The position numbers and the translations under genes were made by a program. DNA of 64,000 nt from Liolophura sinensis (lineage: Eukaryota; Mollusca; Polyplacophora; Chitonida; Chitonidae), in the NCBI RefSeq assembly GCF_032854445.1, contig NC_088296.1, forward strand, positions 16,107,485 through 16,171,484, written 5' to 3'. How positions within the stretch are numbered: the first letter of the stretch is position 1; each line of letters begins with the position of its first letter. Positions 45,972 to 61,708 of this stretch are shown in pieces. The notes under the pieces are model-generated. The model searched no databases, had not been told where the DNA came from, and was given only the letters and a program-made list of their open reading frames with translations.

Positions 45972-46136
45972 AGACCAATAAAAATTCATTAGCATGCTCT
46001 TACATCATTTGCTATTGACAGCCTACACAATGTGTTTTATGAATCTTGAAAACTTGCATTCGCGTAAATACAACACATTGTGTAGGCTATCAATAGCAAA
46101 TGATGTAAGAGCATGTTAATAAATTTTGATTGGTCG
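45972..46136. repeat. Long near-perfect hairpin (arms about 60 bp)
   Basis: 45981-46036 and 46072-46127 are inverted copies with 3 mismatches in 56 bp (core acatcatttgctattga and its complement). The weaker flanks 'gaccaat' and 'attggtc' extend the stem. The loop is about 35 bp. It could be a small palindromic MITE or a precursor of a structured RNA; neither is shown. Confidence 0.85.
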
Positions 46137-46350
46137 CATAATGCCATGCTGGTATAAAGGTAGTCACGAATGTTTAATTTTTCTCATTCCGATCGTATTA
46201 CCGTTCCGGTGGAGGTGAGTATTTGCACGGGGGATTTACGTAGCCGTTAAAGGGGCATGGCGGTTTTCTTTTTTTTTAAACTGTGCATTTGGTTCTTGTT
46301 TTTTAATTTTTTCCACTTTTCCGAGCAATCTCTTTTCTGGGAGTTTCTCT

Positions 46351-46354
46351 CTTT

Positions 46355-46389
<35 letters not shown>

Positions 46390-46465
46390 TTTGACTGGTG
46401 TTTTACGCCGTACTACAATATTTAGCTTGTAAGACGGCGGCCAGCAGTATGGCGGGTGAAAACCG
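46351..46465 (-). mobile_element. SINE1 3' portion with long TTTA tail
   Basis: About ten TTTA units, then 'gactggtgttttacgccg' and 'acggcggccagcagtatgg', truncated after that. Confidence 0.88.
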
Positions 46466-47130
46466 ATATAATAAGCCTATCGGATTACTTTTTGTTTCGC
46501 GCTTTTCTTGAAAGACTCATGACAGTATCACTGGATGTTTATCTCTCTCCCCGACATAACACTGTGAGCTATGAGATAACCACCCAATCATTTGACCGCA
46601 GGTATCGCGATTTAGACGAAACCACAAACCGAGTTTTAATGCGATTGGTTGATTATCTCGGAGCCCGAGATATTTTTATGGGAGTTTTTCTACTTTTTTT
46701 TTCGGCTACATAAAATGATGTAGACAGAAGGGTACACTCAAATGTACAAGTGCATGCGGCAGGCCTATAGTAGTTTGTAGTGTAGAGAAGTGGTATAGGC
46801 AGGCACCCAAATGTAGTGTTGGCGGGAAGTCTACACTATTTTATAGTATAGAAAAGTGGTGGAGGTCGGTGTTAACATCAGACAAAGGCGAAGGGAAGTG
46901 ATATTTCCAGCACCTGGCCTTTAAAATTGTTCACAAGTGTTCAGTTTTATGCACCTAAAATTTTAAGGCAAGGCTTACACTAAAAAGTAGTGTATAGGCG
47001 GCACTTTTGCACTTCTTTGTAGTTTAGGAACGTTGTATAGGCGGGTGATCTACACCCAAATATAGTGTATAAACAGCAGTTCTGCACTGCTTTGTACAAC
47101 ACTCGGCCCATTGTATAATGCGGTGACCTA
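46466..47130. repeat. Diverged repeats related to the 18-bp array
   Basis: 'ggcaggcacccaaatgtag', 'gtgtataggcggcac' and 'tttgcacttctttgtag' words recur at intervals of about 80-110 bp. They suggest an older longer unit from which the 18-bp array arose. An 85-codon open frame at 46456-46713 is unrecognised. Confidence 0.5.
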
Positions 47131-47312
47131 CACCCAAATGTAGTGTATAACCCAAATGTAGTGTATAACCCAAATGTAGTGTATAACCCAAAAGTAGTGT
47201 ATAACCCAAATGTAGTGTATAACCCAAATATAGTGTATAACCCAAATGTAGTGTATAACCCCAAATGTAGTATATAACCCCAAATGTAGTGTATAACCCA
47301 AATGTAGTGCAT
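47131..47312 (+). repeat. 18-bp tandem repeat, about 10 copies
   Basis: Units of gtagtgtataacccaaat. Minus-strand open frames reading repeats such as GYTLHL or LYTTF follow from it. Confidence 0.93.
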
Positions 47313-48584
47313 AAGTGGCAGTTTTGCACTTCTTTGTAGTAGAGAAAAGTGGAGCCATGGCGGTGTGAAAACAGAGTGGTCGGTCTTCGTGTTGATGACA
47401 CACTCGGTACTGAGTGCTGTGATTACCGACCAGTTTGTTTTCACGCTGCCATAGCTCCTAGATTATTGTTCTAAAATGTAAAAATCTGGTGGAAATTGAA
47501 GCTTCAATTAATAATGAATACTTACCCTAATTTCTGAGTTAAAACATTGTTTAATACTGAGAGAAAACAATATAAAATTGCATTGTGCGTTTATATTTTT
47601 TTTGGGATATATATTCTCACTTAGGGTAACTGGTTACTTAATTGCTTTGTTGTCTCGATTTGCTAGGCGCATAGATGCATTGGTTTAACCTCCATGTTTG
47701 TTTGATCTGTTAAAATTTCGCCTCTCGCACCACCCTGAATGGCCTTTGACAGAGATAAATAATCTAAAAATAGACCCTCGCTGCACTATGAACTACCTTA
47801 GGAAAACACTAGCTACCCGATGCTGAAGGCTTACTTACTCAGCACCGTGAAAGATCTCTAAAACTGTGTGTCTTTATCTCACTACATTTCCCATTTAATA
47901 CCAAAGCATTGGTCTATACGATATGTACAATATACACTGTCAAATGTTCAGATTCACTTCTTTTTACCTGAGAAAATGCCTTTAACGCGTTCAAGTAATA
48001 TTATCTTTTCTAAAATTATAGCGCGATGTTCAGGGAAGCTCTCGGCGTGGTCCGCGCTCTCTCTTTTTATCCGAGTCTCTTGGTATGACTTGACTTTGCT
48101 TTCAACCACGCTCTAACCATTAGGTCACCGAAGCGGTCGACTAATTTGAAATGTTAAAGCTCAAGTCATAATAACTAATGAAAGTGGTAAAATAACAATT
48201 GACCATGCTATTTGGCGGAATATTTTTTTCTTTTGAAGAATTATTTCCTCTCTTTAAGATGTGTATATGTCTTACCTATTTTTCGCTATTACCCACGTAT
48301 ATGTTTGTATTTGCAGCGTATCACGCTGCTAAAATATTTTTCACTTACAGTGCTTGTTTGTTACTACTATAATTATGATATCCATCTGTGTAAAACTTAT
48401 TTCAATGATTCAAGCTATCAACTCCATGTACGATGCCAGTAATACTGCATACTTTGCTTTTCTCCTCGCTGATAACATTTAAACGGAGCCGAAGAAGTAA
48501 GGTGGTGAAAAAAGAGTGCTGGAAAAAACTATTTATGTCTGTGAATAAAACTATATTATTCTGTGAATAAAATTCAAATAAAAT
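47313..48584. other. No confident feature upstream of gene C
   Basis: Open frames of 76-82 codons show no recognisable domain. The untranslated first exon and promoter of gene C may lie here but cannot be placed. Confidence 0.4.
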
Positions 48585-48700
48585 GAAACCTGCGGATGAT
48601 CGTGGGTTTTTCCCGGGCTCTGCACAGTTTCCTCTGGCCGCCATGGTACAAGTGAAGTATTCTTGAGCACGGCGTAAAACACCCAAATAAATAAATAAAT
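48585..48700 (+). mobile_element. SINE1 3' portion upstream of gene C
   Basis: 'aacctgcggatgatcgtggg', 'ggccgccatggtacaagtg' and 'gcacggcgtaaaacaccc', then an AAAT tail. Confidence 0.88.
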
Positions 48701-48807
48701 TGAAATATATTGTATGATTATATTTAGGTACTTCTATTGGCAAACAGTTTCAAAATGCGTATATGCTGATGATTAAGTTTGTAATGATTTGTAATTTGTA
48801 CGTCCAG

Positions 48808-48835
48808 ATAATTTCCATTCCTGCTTGTCGAAGAC
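48808..48835 (+). other. 5' UTR segment and conserved acceptor of gene C
   Basis: GTCCAG|ATAATTTCC precedes the ATG by 28 bp, as in gene A. Confidence 0.65.
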
Positions 48836-53426
<4,591 letters not shown>

Positions 53427-53517
53427 CTCGGTACATGTATGGCAATAGCGCATACTTCTGATTTGTTCATTCTATTAATTGTCCTAAAGCGTGCTTAGCT
53501 TGATTTAGAACTGAATG

Positions 53518-53523
53518 AATAAA
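53518..53523 (+). other. Polyadenylation signal of gene C
   Basis: AATAAA followed by an A-rich stretch, 92 bp after the stop codon. Confidence 0.65.
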
Positions 53524-53625
53524 AAAACAAAATCTATGCTTGCAATTCATGTATGTACTGCTTTTTTTACTCGTTATCCAAAATTCATATCTTTCACGAT
53601 TACTTATATCTAGGCAAATTTCACC

Positions 53626-53693
53626 CACTTAAAATATGCCCGCTTAAAATATGCCTACTTAAAATATGCCTGCTTAAAATATGCCTACTTAAA
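53626..53693 (+). repeat. 15-bp tandem repeat, about 5 copies
   Basis: Units cttaaaatatgccta, alternating with cttaaaatatgcctg. Confidence 0.88.
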
Positions 53694-53774
53694 AATGTTT
53701 ACCTTAAATGAAGAACAGCAGAGTTGTGCGTCAATAAATTCCACAAATTTTTTTTTGTATGACTTTTCTCCTTT

Positions 53775-54376
53775 GCCTACTGGTTAGCGTGCTAGTTCAG
53801 TATAGTAACACAGGAACCTATAATTGGTGCGACTGCTGTGAGTTCAAGTGGCGAAAGTCTGAGTGAAAGCTGCACGCAAACAGGGGTCGGGTGCTCTAAC
53901 TCTGTATGGTCTTCAATAGTTCTATTTATGCCCCCACCCCCTCACGGACATGACCGAATTATTGCCTACTTGATCATAATCATTCATTCATTACAGGACG
54001 GAAGAATGGCTGTGTTGATGTAGTTAAACGTGTTCGGTTTTCAATCGGTTTGACACACGAGGTGTGGGTTCAACCCCGGTTTTCAACAGGGAATTTGTAA
54101 TCCCCATGGTCTCACTGTTCATAGGGATTTGGGAACAATATGCGCTTTTCTCCACCCACAAAACTCACTGTCATCGTACAAGTGAAAACTCCTTGGTACA
54201 ATAAATAATTATCCACCACCAATATGGTCTCTACCTCTCTGCCTCATCAACCTGCGAAAGTTTGTCAGTAACATGCCAAATGTTGTTGGTTTACTCCGGC
54301 CACTCCGGTTTTCTCCACCCATAAAATTTACCAAGTCATCGCATAAGCGAAAAATTCTTTAGTACGGCCTAAATAC
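53775..54376 (+). mobile_element. Remnants of two SINE1-like elements
   Basis: 53775-53885 holds a head-like part ('ctggttagcgtgctag', 'gtgagttcaagtgg'). 54240-54376 holds a decayed body and 3' end ('catcaacctgcgaaag', 'ttctttagtacggcc'). Between them 'gtgggttcaaccccgg' resembles a B box. The elements are old. Confidence 0.55.
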
Positions 54377-54625
54377 AGCGAGCATGGCCGAGGTGGTTAG
54401 CGCGCTGGCGTGGCGCAATGATCCGCAGCCTGTCACCAATGCGGTCGCTTTTGTGGTAGCTTCCTCTCCGGCCGTATGTGGGGATGTCTGCCAGCAATTT
54501 ATAGATGGTCTTGGGTGTCTTCCCGGGTTCTGCCCGGTTTTGTTCCACCATAATGCCGGCCGCCGTCGTATAACAGAATTATTCGTGAATACGGCATAAA
54601 AAACTAATCAAATAAATAAATCAAT
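54377..54625 (+). mobile_element. SINE1 copy, nearly full length
   Basis: Head gcatggccgaggtggttagc (A-box-like), 'caccaatgcggtcgct', body 'ccaccataatgccggccgcc', and 'aaactaatcaaataaataaa'. Its head differs from that at 13633, suggesting a subfamily. Confidence 0.88.
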
Positions 54626-54817
54626 CGGTTACCCGATAGAAATTGCCATTGTTTTGGCTAGACACAGCTGGTTTATTAACGCTGTGAAAAATGATATTTT
54701 AATACGATGAAGTTCGATTTTAAGGAATGCTACTTGTATTTTTCGGTACTACTAATTTTCTGGAAGACATTAGTGTCCATAGAAAGTACGGTCAGCTTTT
54801 CTCAGGGGCAAAACTAT

Positions 54818-54905
54818 TTATTCATTCTTCATTTATTCATTGGCGTTTTACGCCTTACTCAAATAATACGTTGTATTTCAACAGAAGGCCAGCAGTGAGG
54901 GCGGA
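54818..54905 (-). mobile_element. SINE1 3' fragment
   Basis: TTCA tail, 'cattggcgttttacgcc' and a decayed body. Confidence 0.75.
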
Positions 54906-55087
54906 AGACCGTGATTTCACTCAGTCATAACACTTATCGCCGTCGAGTAATATCGAGTAAGGCCATAAAGTTACATAACTTTGTTCATATTACTTGTTGT
55001 GCTTGTATCTTAATCGTTGTTGCTCAGGAGAATCCCTTGTGACTCTTTGTCCAGCGGCAACCCTCGTTATAGAAGTAACGCGTGAAA

Positions 55088-55733
55088 TTAATCACTCAAA
55101 CAGAACTGAAAATCACGTAACTGGAACGAAAGTGATGCAAAAAATCAACCAAACAGAATCACGTATCTAGAACGAAACTGACGCAGAAAATCAAGCAAAC
55201 AGAACAACAAAAAATCACGTATCTAGAACGAAACTGACGCAGAAATCAACCAAACAGAACAACAAAAAATCGTGTATCTGGAACGAAACTGACGCAGAAA
55301 ATCAAGCAAACAGAACAACAAAAAATCATGTATCTGGAACGAAACTGACGCAGAAAATCAAGCAAACAGAACAACAAAAAATCATGTATCTGGAACGAAA
55401 CTGACGCAGAAAATCAAGCAAACAGAACAACAAAAAATCATGTATCTGGAACGAAACTGACGCAGAAAATCAAGCAAACAGAACAACAAAAAATCATGTA
55501 TCTGGAACGAAACTGACGCAGAAAATCAACCAAACAGAATCACGTATCTAGAACGAAACTGACGCAGAAAATCAAGCAAACAGAACAAACAATCATGTAT
55601 CTGGAACGAAACTGACGCAGAAAATCAAGCAAACAGAATCACGTATCTAGAACAAAACTGACGCAGAAAATCAACCAAATAGAACAAAAAATCATGTATC
55701 TAGAACGAAACTGACGCAGAAAATCACCGAAGG
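55088..55733 (+). repeat. About 57-bp minisatellite, about 12 copies
   Basis: Unit aatcatgtatctggaacgaa, then actgacgcagaaaatcaagc and aaacagaacaacaaaa. Some units lack part of the A-rich end. Confidence 0.93.
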
Positions 55734-55736
55734 AGA

Positions 55737-56075
55737 ATGAAAAGTGTCAGTGAAAATGAAGCAAATACAACGGAAAAGTACACATTTGCCAGCTATCATA
55801 CGGTCGTCGCTGTTCTGGTTTTACTCTCTATGCTGTACGTCTTTAGTTATACAGAAAGACTGGTGACGTGCAAAGGGAAAACGTACTGTTTTACGAAACA
55901 ACGGAAGCTTGGAACAGAAAAGAATGTCAACACCGTCGATCACGTGGGAGTCACAGCTGACAGGCGAGAACTGAGAAAAAACAAACAAAAGGGAATTGTC
56001 ACCCAGGCCTCATGGCATAAACAGGATGGGAGCGGGGGAAACCAATGCGTTATGTTTTGTTACAGTCTCCATTAA
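55737..56075 (+). CDS. Hypothetical 112-residue membrane protein (doubtful)
   Basis: An open frame starts 4 bp after the 57-bp array and ends in TAA. Residues 20-38 (YHTVVAVLVLLSMLYVFSY) form a plausible membrane segment, followed by a basic, Lys/Arg-rich stretch. The start has A at -3. I recognise no family, and there is no supporting neighbour or splice pattern. It may be chance. Confidence 0.25.
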   Translation: MKSVSENEANTTEKYTFASYHTVVAVLVLLSMLYVFSYTERLVTCKGKTYCFTKQRKLGTEKNVNTVDHVGVTADRRELRKNKQKGIVTQASWHKQDGSGGNQCVMFCYSLH

Positions 56076-56236
56076 ACCTTTCATTGCTTGAATTGAACTC
56101 ACTAGCCTAAAAGCCTTTGCAATGCTTCCACCATTCTTTTCTTTTGAGTTAACAATACGTCTTAGTTTTCGACTTATATACACTGCATGCTGAGGCAGAA
56201 GGCCCTTGTCCATTGTGATCAAGGCGCTCAACACTT

Positions 56237-56483
56237 AAAAATAGATCTGTTAAATTTACCAGAAAGTGGTTAAATGTTGCCTGAGAGATGCTAGAATGTA
56301 TTGTGTTATTATAACCCAAAAGTCCGTCATATTAAACAATATATACTGTTAGTCTTATGGAATCGTTACGTTGAACTGATAGAATATGTGTGTTATATTT
56401 AACAGAATAATCTGCCACAATAACAGAATTCATTCTAGCATCTTTCGGATAGTTAAATTTAAGAGATTATTTTTGAGAGTAGC
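56237..56483 (+). mobile_element. Palindromic MITE, copy 4 of 4 (most complete)
   Basis: The left half ('tctgttaaatttaccagaaa', 'agatgctagaatgtattgtg') is mirrored by the right half ('aacagaattcattctagcat', 'agttaaatttaagagat'). The element is thus nearly one long palindrome with ends 'aaaatagatct' and 'agagattattttt'. It has no coding capacity. Confidence 0.7.
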
Positions 56484-56619
56484 TTTAAGTCGCCATATAG
56501 GTGCAAGTTCAAATCAGACCTTGAGTAGGGGAATTAGTAGATTTTCCCTTTCCCACTACTTTGCGGGACCTTATTGGCAATAAGCCGTTTAACGTTTATA
56601 TTGAACACAACACAGTTGT

Positions 56620-57020
56620 TTTTCCACCAATGTTTTTGGTGTAGCTCTGCTACTATATATATACGTATTTTTTCTGTAGAGCAGGCACACATCCGGGTGT
56701 ATTCGCTGTATATGAATTCAGCATGCGCTGTTTTCCTGTAGTCCTACTAGATTTTCCTGTTACAACATGTAATCCATTCAGATGCGAGCAGTGTGTATAG
56801 TAGCAGAGCTACACAAAAACATTGGTGAAAAATGTTTTCCATGTAACTGTATAATTATGAAACTCCTTTTGTCTAGTTTAATTCCTTCGCATCTGACTGG
56901 ATTACATGTTGTAACAGGAAAATCTAATAGGACTACGGGAAAACAGCGCATGCTAAATTCATATACAGCGAATATACCCGGATGTGTGCCTGTTCTACAG
57001 GAAAAATACGTAACCCTCAT
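56620..57020. repeat. Two interleaved inverted repeats (P-Q-P'-Q')
   Basis: P (56621-56656) is inverted at P' (56796-56828): 'tagctctgctactata' against 'tatagtagcagagcta'. Q (about 56664-56786) is inverted at Q' (about 56889-57014), about 120 bp with few mismatches. The pairs overlap rather than nest. Confidence 0.85.
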
Positions 57021-57591
57021 GTTCGTATAACATGTATTGAAATGAAGTAGCAGTTTAAACACTGAATAAAGTGTCGGGGTGAAATGGTGCATTCTTAGTA
57101 TTTCTAACCCATAAGAAGTTTCCAGTACCCTAACAGATTGTGCTAAGTGCAAAACATAATTTCACATGGGTCCCACCAGACCTTAACGTGACAACGTTGC
57201 TTTTCATTGCATTCGCAGTAAAAGCAATTGTGACGTAATGACGTTTTAGAAAGATTGAACATTTGTAACCAGTATGTGGGACATCCGGTTGACCTATCTG
57301 CAAAAATACTGCTTATGATTGGTCAATTCCGTTTTCTTGATTGACAGTTCGCAAAGGTCTGTTGCACGGCTTACTGATCATGCCGTCGATCATGATACGT
57401 CACGTAATCTTTATAGTGATCAGTCTTCTTAGGGCTTGGGGGGGGGGGGGGGGGGTCGTCCTCCAGCGACTGGAGGTGCGGGTTCAAAGCCGGCCTTGGA
57501 CAGAGAATTTGTAGGTCACTCTGTCTTTACTACGTGTGAGGCATGGGTGACAATAAGCGGTCAACGACAGCCATTTGTCTGTTTGCACAGC
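57021..57591. other. No gene; G-run near 57438
   Basis: A run of G's at about 57438-57455 is followed by 'gcgggttcaaagccgg', a B-box-like word of an old tRNA-derived element. Confidence 0.45.
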
Positions 57592-57601
57592 CTCATGTTT
57601 G

Positions 57602-57755
57602 ATGATTTGATTTGATTTGATTTGATTGGTGTTATACGCCATACTCAAGAATATATAGTACTCAAGTATTATAAGAATACTTATACGACGGCGGCCGGCA
57701 TTATGGTGGGAGGAAACCGGGCAGAGCCCGGGGGAAACATACGACCATCTGCAGG
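57602..57755 (-). mobile_element. 5'-truncated SINE1 with 10-bp target duplication
   Basis: TTTGA-rich tail, 'gattggtgttatacgcc', then a small internal duplication around 'agtactcaagtatt', and the body to 'acgaccatctgcagg'. Flanks ctcatgtttg at 57592-57601 and 57756-57765. Confidence 0.9.
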
Positions 57756-58011
57756 CTCATGTTTGTTGAATACCACATACCTGTCTTTCCGCTAATATAA
57801 TGTGCCTGGCCATTCCAGCCGAGCGTCCGCCTCCCCCAATACTAATCATTATTGTATATAGATAAAACAGTCTTCAGTATGACGTTCAATAATAATCAAT
57901 CATGTGCTCCATTGTCGTCAAAAGTGTTAAGTACGACGTTAAACCCCAGGCACTCACTTAGTGCTCCGACCCTGTGTTTACGTTATAATCTTCCATTATC
58001 ATGTTTAAAAA
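57756..58011 (+). other. Spacer with a SINE2 tail fragment
   Basis: 57918-57962 ('gtgttaagtacgacgttaaa', 'ccccaggcactcactt') is the 3' end of a SINE2. The rest is unremarkable. Confidence 0.65.
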
Positions 58012-58242
58012 GAGCATGAAGGGGATAGTGCAACGACTGGTTGACCCGTATCAGTATAATGGCTCGGGTGGGGCGGCTTACTTGCCTTCGGTAAGTCGCT
58101 TCAGTAAAGCAGCACTAGATAAAAGAGCGGTGGAAATCCGTCCCGCAACAAGGAGGCACATTACATGCACTCTAATGATTCCTTCGTCCTCATATGACTG
58201 AAAAATTGTTAAGTACGACGTTAGACCCCAAGCACTCACTCG
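58012..58242 (+). mobile_element. 5'-truncated SINE2
   Basis: Starts 'gcatgaaggggatagtgcaa' and runs through 'cccgtatcagtataatggc' and 'tcctcatatgactgaaaaat' to 'caagcactcactcgc'. The tRNA head is missing. Confidence 0.9.
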
Positions 58243-58286
58243 CTCTATTATTATGTACCGCATACATGTAATTTATCTTTTAGCGG

Positions 58287-58540
58287 CGACTTGACTCAGG
58301 AGCCTCTCACCAATGCAGTCACTGTGAATTCAAGTCAAGCTCATGCTGGCTTCCTCATGCCGGCTTCCTCGTCTGACAACAACCTGCGGCTGAACATGGA
58401 TTTCTCCAGGGTTCTGCCCGGTTTCCTCCCACCATAATGCTGGACGGCGTTGTCCTCGTATGAGTGAAATGTTCTTAGGTTCGGCGTACAACACCAGTGA
58501 AAAAAATAAAATAGAATAAAATAAAATAAAATAAAATATA
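58287..58540 (+). mobile_element. SINE1 copy with AAAAT tail
   Basis: 'ggagcctctcaccaatgcag', 'gttctgcccggtttcctccc', 'aacaccagtgaaaaaa' and then (AAAAT)n. The head start is lost. Confidence 0.88.
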
Positions 58541-58709
58541 TATAGCTTTCATCTGTGGTGTTTCATTGGTGCCAATTAAAAACATGTGTATTAACCCTTA
58601 GCTCGACTTTTTGAGTCCAGATTTTATAGCCTGGTATCCCGTTAACAGATGCAATATTTTTAGGGAAACGCTGTGCCTTAAAACTTGACGTTGTGTTTTA
58701 AAATGGACA

Positions 58710-58844
58710 ATATTTATTTATCTATTTATTTGATTGGTGTTTTACGCCGTACTCAAGAACATTTCACTTATACGTCAGCGGCCAGCATTACGATGGGTGG
58801 AAACCGGGCAGAGCCATCCGCAAGTTGCAGACAGACCTTCCTAC
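58710..58844 (-). mobile_element. 5'-truncated SINE1 with 10-bp target duplication
   Basis: TTTA tail, 'gattggtgttttacgccg', and the body with an internal deletion after 'gggcagagcc'. Flanks aaaatggaca at 58700-58709 and 58845-58854. Confidence 0.9.
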
Positions 58845-59057
58845 AAAATGGACATTAACAACTGAATAAAATGTCGACGCAATAGCACGACGTCGGGTTT
58901 TGAAACATGACATGAAGTTGAGGGTGCATAAAGAACTGGCTTCGGCCCTCTCGTGTAGAGACGGGTTTTATGTTCTGGTGGGGATAGGGTTAAATCCTTG
59001 CTACGGGAACTCGTACCTTGACTAAATCGTTGCCAGCATAGCCTCACTTTATTTTAA

Positions 59058-59581
59058 GTTCAGTCAAATATTAGTCAGCTTCAGTCAAGTTGTACATAAC
59101 TTCAGTCAAACCGTACACAACTTCAGTCAAAGCGTACCCAACTTCAGTCAAAGCGTACCCAACTTCAATCAAATTGTACCCAACTTCAGTCAAATTGTAT
59201 CCAGTTTCAGTTAAATTGTATCCAACTTCAGTCAAATCGTACGCAGCTTCAATCAAATCGTACCCAACTTCAGTCAAAGCGTACCTAACTTCAGTCAAAG
59301 CGTAGCCAACTTCAGTCAAATTGTATCCAACTTCAGTCAAATCGTACCCAGCTTCAATCAAATCGTACCCAACTTCAGTCAAATCGTACCCAGCTTCAGT
59401 CAAATCGTACCCAACTTCGGTCAAAGCGTACCTAACTTCAGTCAAAGCGTAGCCAACTTCAATCAAATCGTACCCAATTTCAGCCAAATCGTATCCAACT
59501 TTAGTCAAATCGTACCCAACTTCAGTCAAAGCGTACCCAGCTTCAGTCAAATCGTACCCAGCTTCAGCCAAATCGTACCCC
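59058..59581 (+). repeat. 21-bp minisatellite, about 25 copies
   Basis: Unit aacttcagtcaaatcgtacc followed by c. Because 21 bp is seven codons, both strands stay open (a 166-codon minus frame repeats GYDLTEV). I regard this as a repeat artefact. Confidence 0.95.
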
Positions 59582-59883
59582 CAGAACTGGGGATTTTTAT
59601 TTAGACGTATATCTTCCGTAGCCTCTTGCTCGCATATTTATATAAATATACGACATTTATCATCTAAAACTAAGGTTTTAGCGCATTAAGGGCTTCTATT
59701 GGTTGTAATAGATACACGTTAACCCACACAGGGAATAAATTTAGGTTTGAGCCCTAAATCCATAACATCTCACGCTTTCTATAGGCTAAGAACCTCTAAT
59801 TTGTTAGTTTGAAAAGTTTTCATATACACTCTTATATCCATTTCAATCATGGTGTTTATTTCGGCTAACATCTGTTGATCAAA

Positions 59884-60016
59884 TTATTTATTTCACGTTG
59901 TTTTTACGTTCTATTTAAGAATATTTCATTGATACGACTGCGGGATGCATCATGGTGGGATAAAACCGGACAGAGCCCGAGGGGAACCCACAACCATCCG
60001 CAGTTTGCTGGCGACA
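59884..60016 (-). mobile_element. SINE1 copy, degenerate
   Basis: 'tatttcacgttgtttttacg', 'catcatggtgggataaaacc', 'acaaccatccgcagtttgct'. Old and truncated. Confidence 0.75.
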
Positions 60017-60685
60017 TATATTAATATTTATACAGTAATTGCATACACATTATATGGTGAAATAAATAAAATGAAATTCTAGTAATAACCGTGGTTTGAA
60101 TCATTTCTTGCTAAAGTCTATTTAGGCGTTCCGTGATTAGGCTTGCCCCCACAGTAAATACACTTGTCAACAACCGGACGCGGGCTCTCATGTTAGTTAT
60201 TATATAGCGATCTACTATATACACTGAACACATGCATGGAAATGTTCTCACAGTATACCAGGAATTCCGGAATTGTAAGAAAAAAACCTTTATCATCAAA
60301 TTTATATACGTCATTTTTGTGACGGATAATGGATAATGTTATAGGTATTGGTAATCGTCACAATGCACTGCAGGCTCACAATAGAGTTTCATAGAAATGA
60401 AACACAGGAATCAATTTTCTTGGCAGCTATTTAAACGGTCATACTGTTCTCATCTATAGCCATTTCATCAGTGAAAGAGGTTAGCTCAGGTCTGCAGGTG
60501 AGAAGTCAGTGAGAATGACGCCTTCTCAGCATGTGAGTTTTCTTCCCTTTTTTTTTCTTTTCTTCATGTTAACATTGGAAGGGGCTATGGTTTAGGAGAT
60601 TTGTCCTTATAAGAGAACATTTTAAACATCTGTGCCGTGTTTTGGGAGTGGTATGGAACACAATCTGTTCCCTGCAAATTTACTT
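60017..60685. other. No feature recognised
   Basis: AT-rich sequence without gene or array. Confidence 0.45.
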
Positions 60686-60974
60686 GATTTGTGTTTTATG
60701 TCGTACTCAAGACTGTTTCACTTATATTTATTTATCTATTTATTTCATTGCTGTTTTACGCCGTACTCAAGAATTCACCTTTACGACGGCGGCCAGCATT
60801 ATGGTGGCCTGGGGGAAACCCACGACCATCCGCAGGTTGTTGCAGACCTTTCCACGTACGGCCGGAGAGGAAGCCAGCATGAGCTGCACTTGAACTCACA
60901 CCGCATTGGTGAGACACTTCAGGGGTCTTGAGCCTCGCTGGCACGCTAACCACCTAACCACCTGGGCCCTCGCT
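60686..60974 (-). mobile_element. Two adjacent SINE1 pieces, one nearly full length
   Basis: 60686-60725 is a short 3' fragment ('gtgttttatgtcgtactcaa'). 60726-60974 is a fuller copy from its TTTA tail to a tRNA-like head ('ctaaccacctaaccacctgg'). Confidence 0.85.
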
Positions 60975-61708
60975 GAACATTCGTATGACCGCTGGATATG
61001 TCGAGCTAAAATCGCATCAGGAACCTATTGTACAGTGTGTTACACTTCAGAAGCTTGAAATAATACATCCCTTCAATCAACTCGCTAACTGTTATGTGAA
61101 ACGATAAAGTTTGATTGTATACCATTAACTTGATTTCCATTTTACACAACATGCTAGCTATATAACTACTGAACGGGTCGGGATTCAAACCCGCGATCTC
61201 ATTGGTGAAATGTTAAAGCGTTTTAACTGATTAGATGTCATTAAAGAGGGATGAAAGTTAATGTCAGGCGCAGTGGCATTTCAAACTGCCTCCAAAGGGT
61301 ATTATTCCCTTAGATTTTTGAAAATCCGTGATGGATTACCTTAGGGTCTGTGTATATAAGTTATAATACTTTTTTTAAGTACTTAAATCATCTTTTCTTT
61401 TGTTTGTTTCTTTACTTTGTCGGTTTCACATGCATATAATTTTTCACCGGACCACAACACGTCATTGTAGCAGGCTGTCTCGGTGGTGCCATGGTTACAC
61501 GTATGCTACATCCGCTAAGGAGATTAAGTCTTTGCCGTTTTTTTTTTTGTTTTTGTTTTTTGTCTTCCTCTATGTTCGCGAGTTTACGGGAAAATTTTGT
61601 ATGACATGTGTATGAGCTCTCCTAGACAGTTTGATACTGAGCACAGGACCAATCCAATATTGACATTTGTAGGTTAAAAAATTTTAGGAAATTCTCGGTG
61701 TGCGTAGA
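60975..61708. other. No gene; one SINE-head trace
   Basis: 61160-61245, read on the minus strand, has 'gggtttgaatcccgacc', a good B box, and a weak A box, so it is probably an isolated SINE head. Nothing else was recognised. Confidence 0.45.

Noticed and set aside
46456-46713. 85-codon open frame after a SINE
   Set aside because: No family recognised. Its start overlaps SINE sequence and the composition is ordinary.
59071-59571. 166-codon frame repeating GYDLTEV, like a heptad-repeat protein
   Set aside because: The 21-bp repeat keeps seven-codon periodicity open on both strands. There is no non-repeat part.
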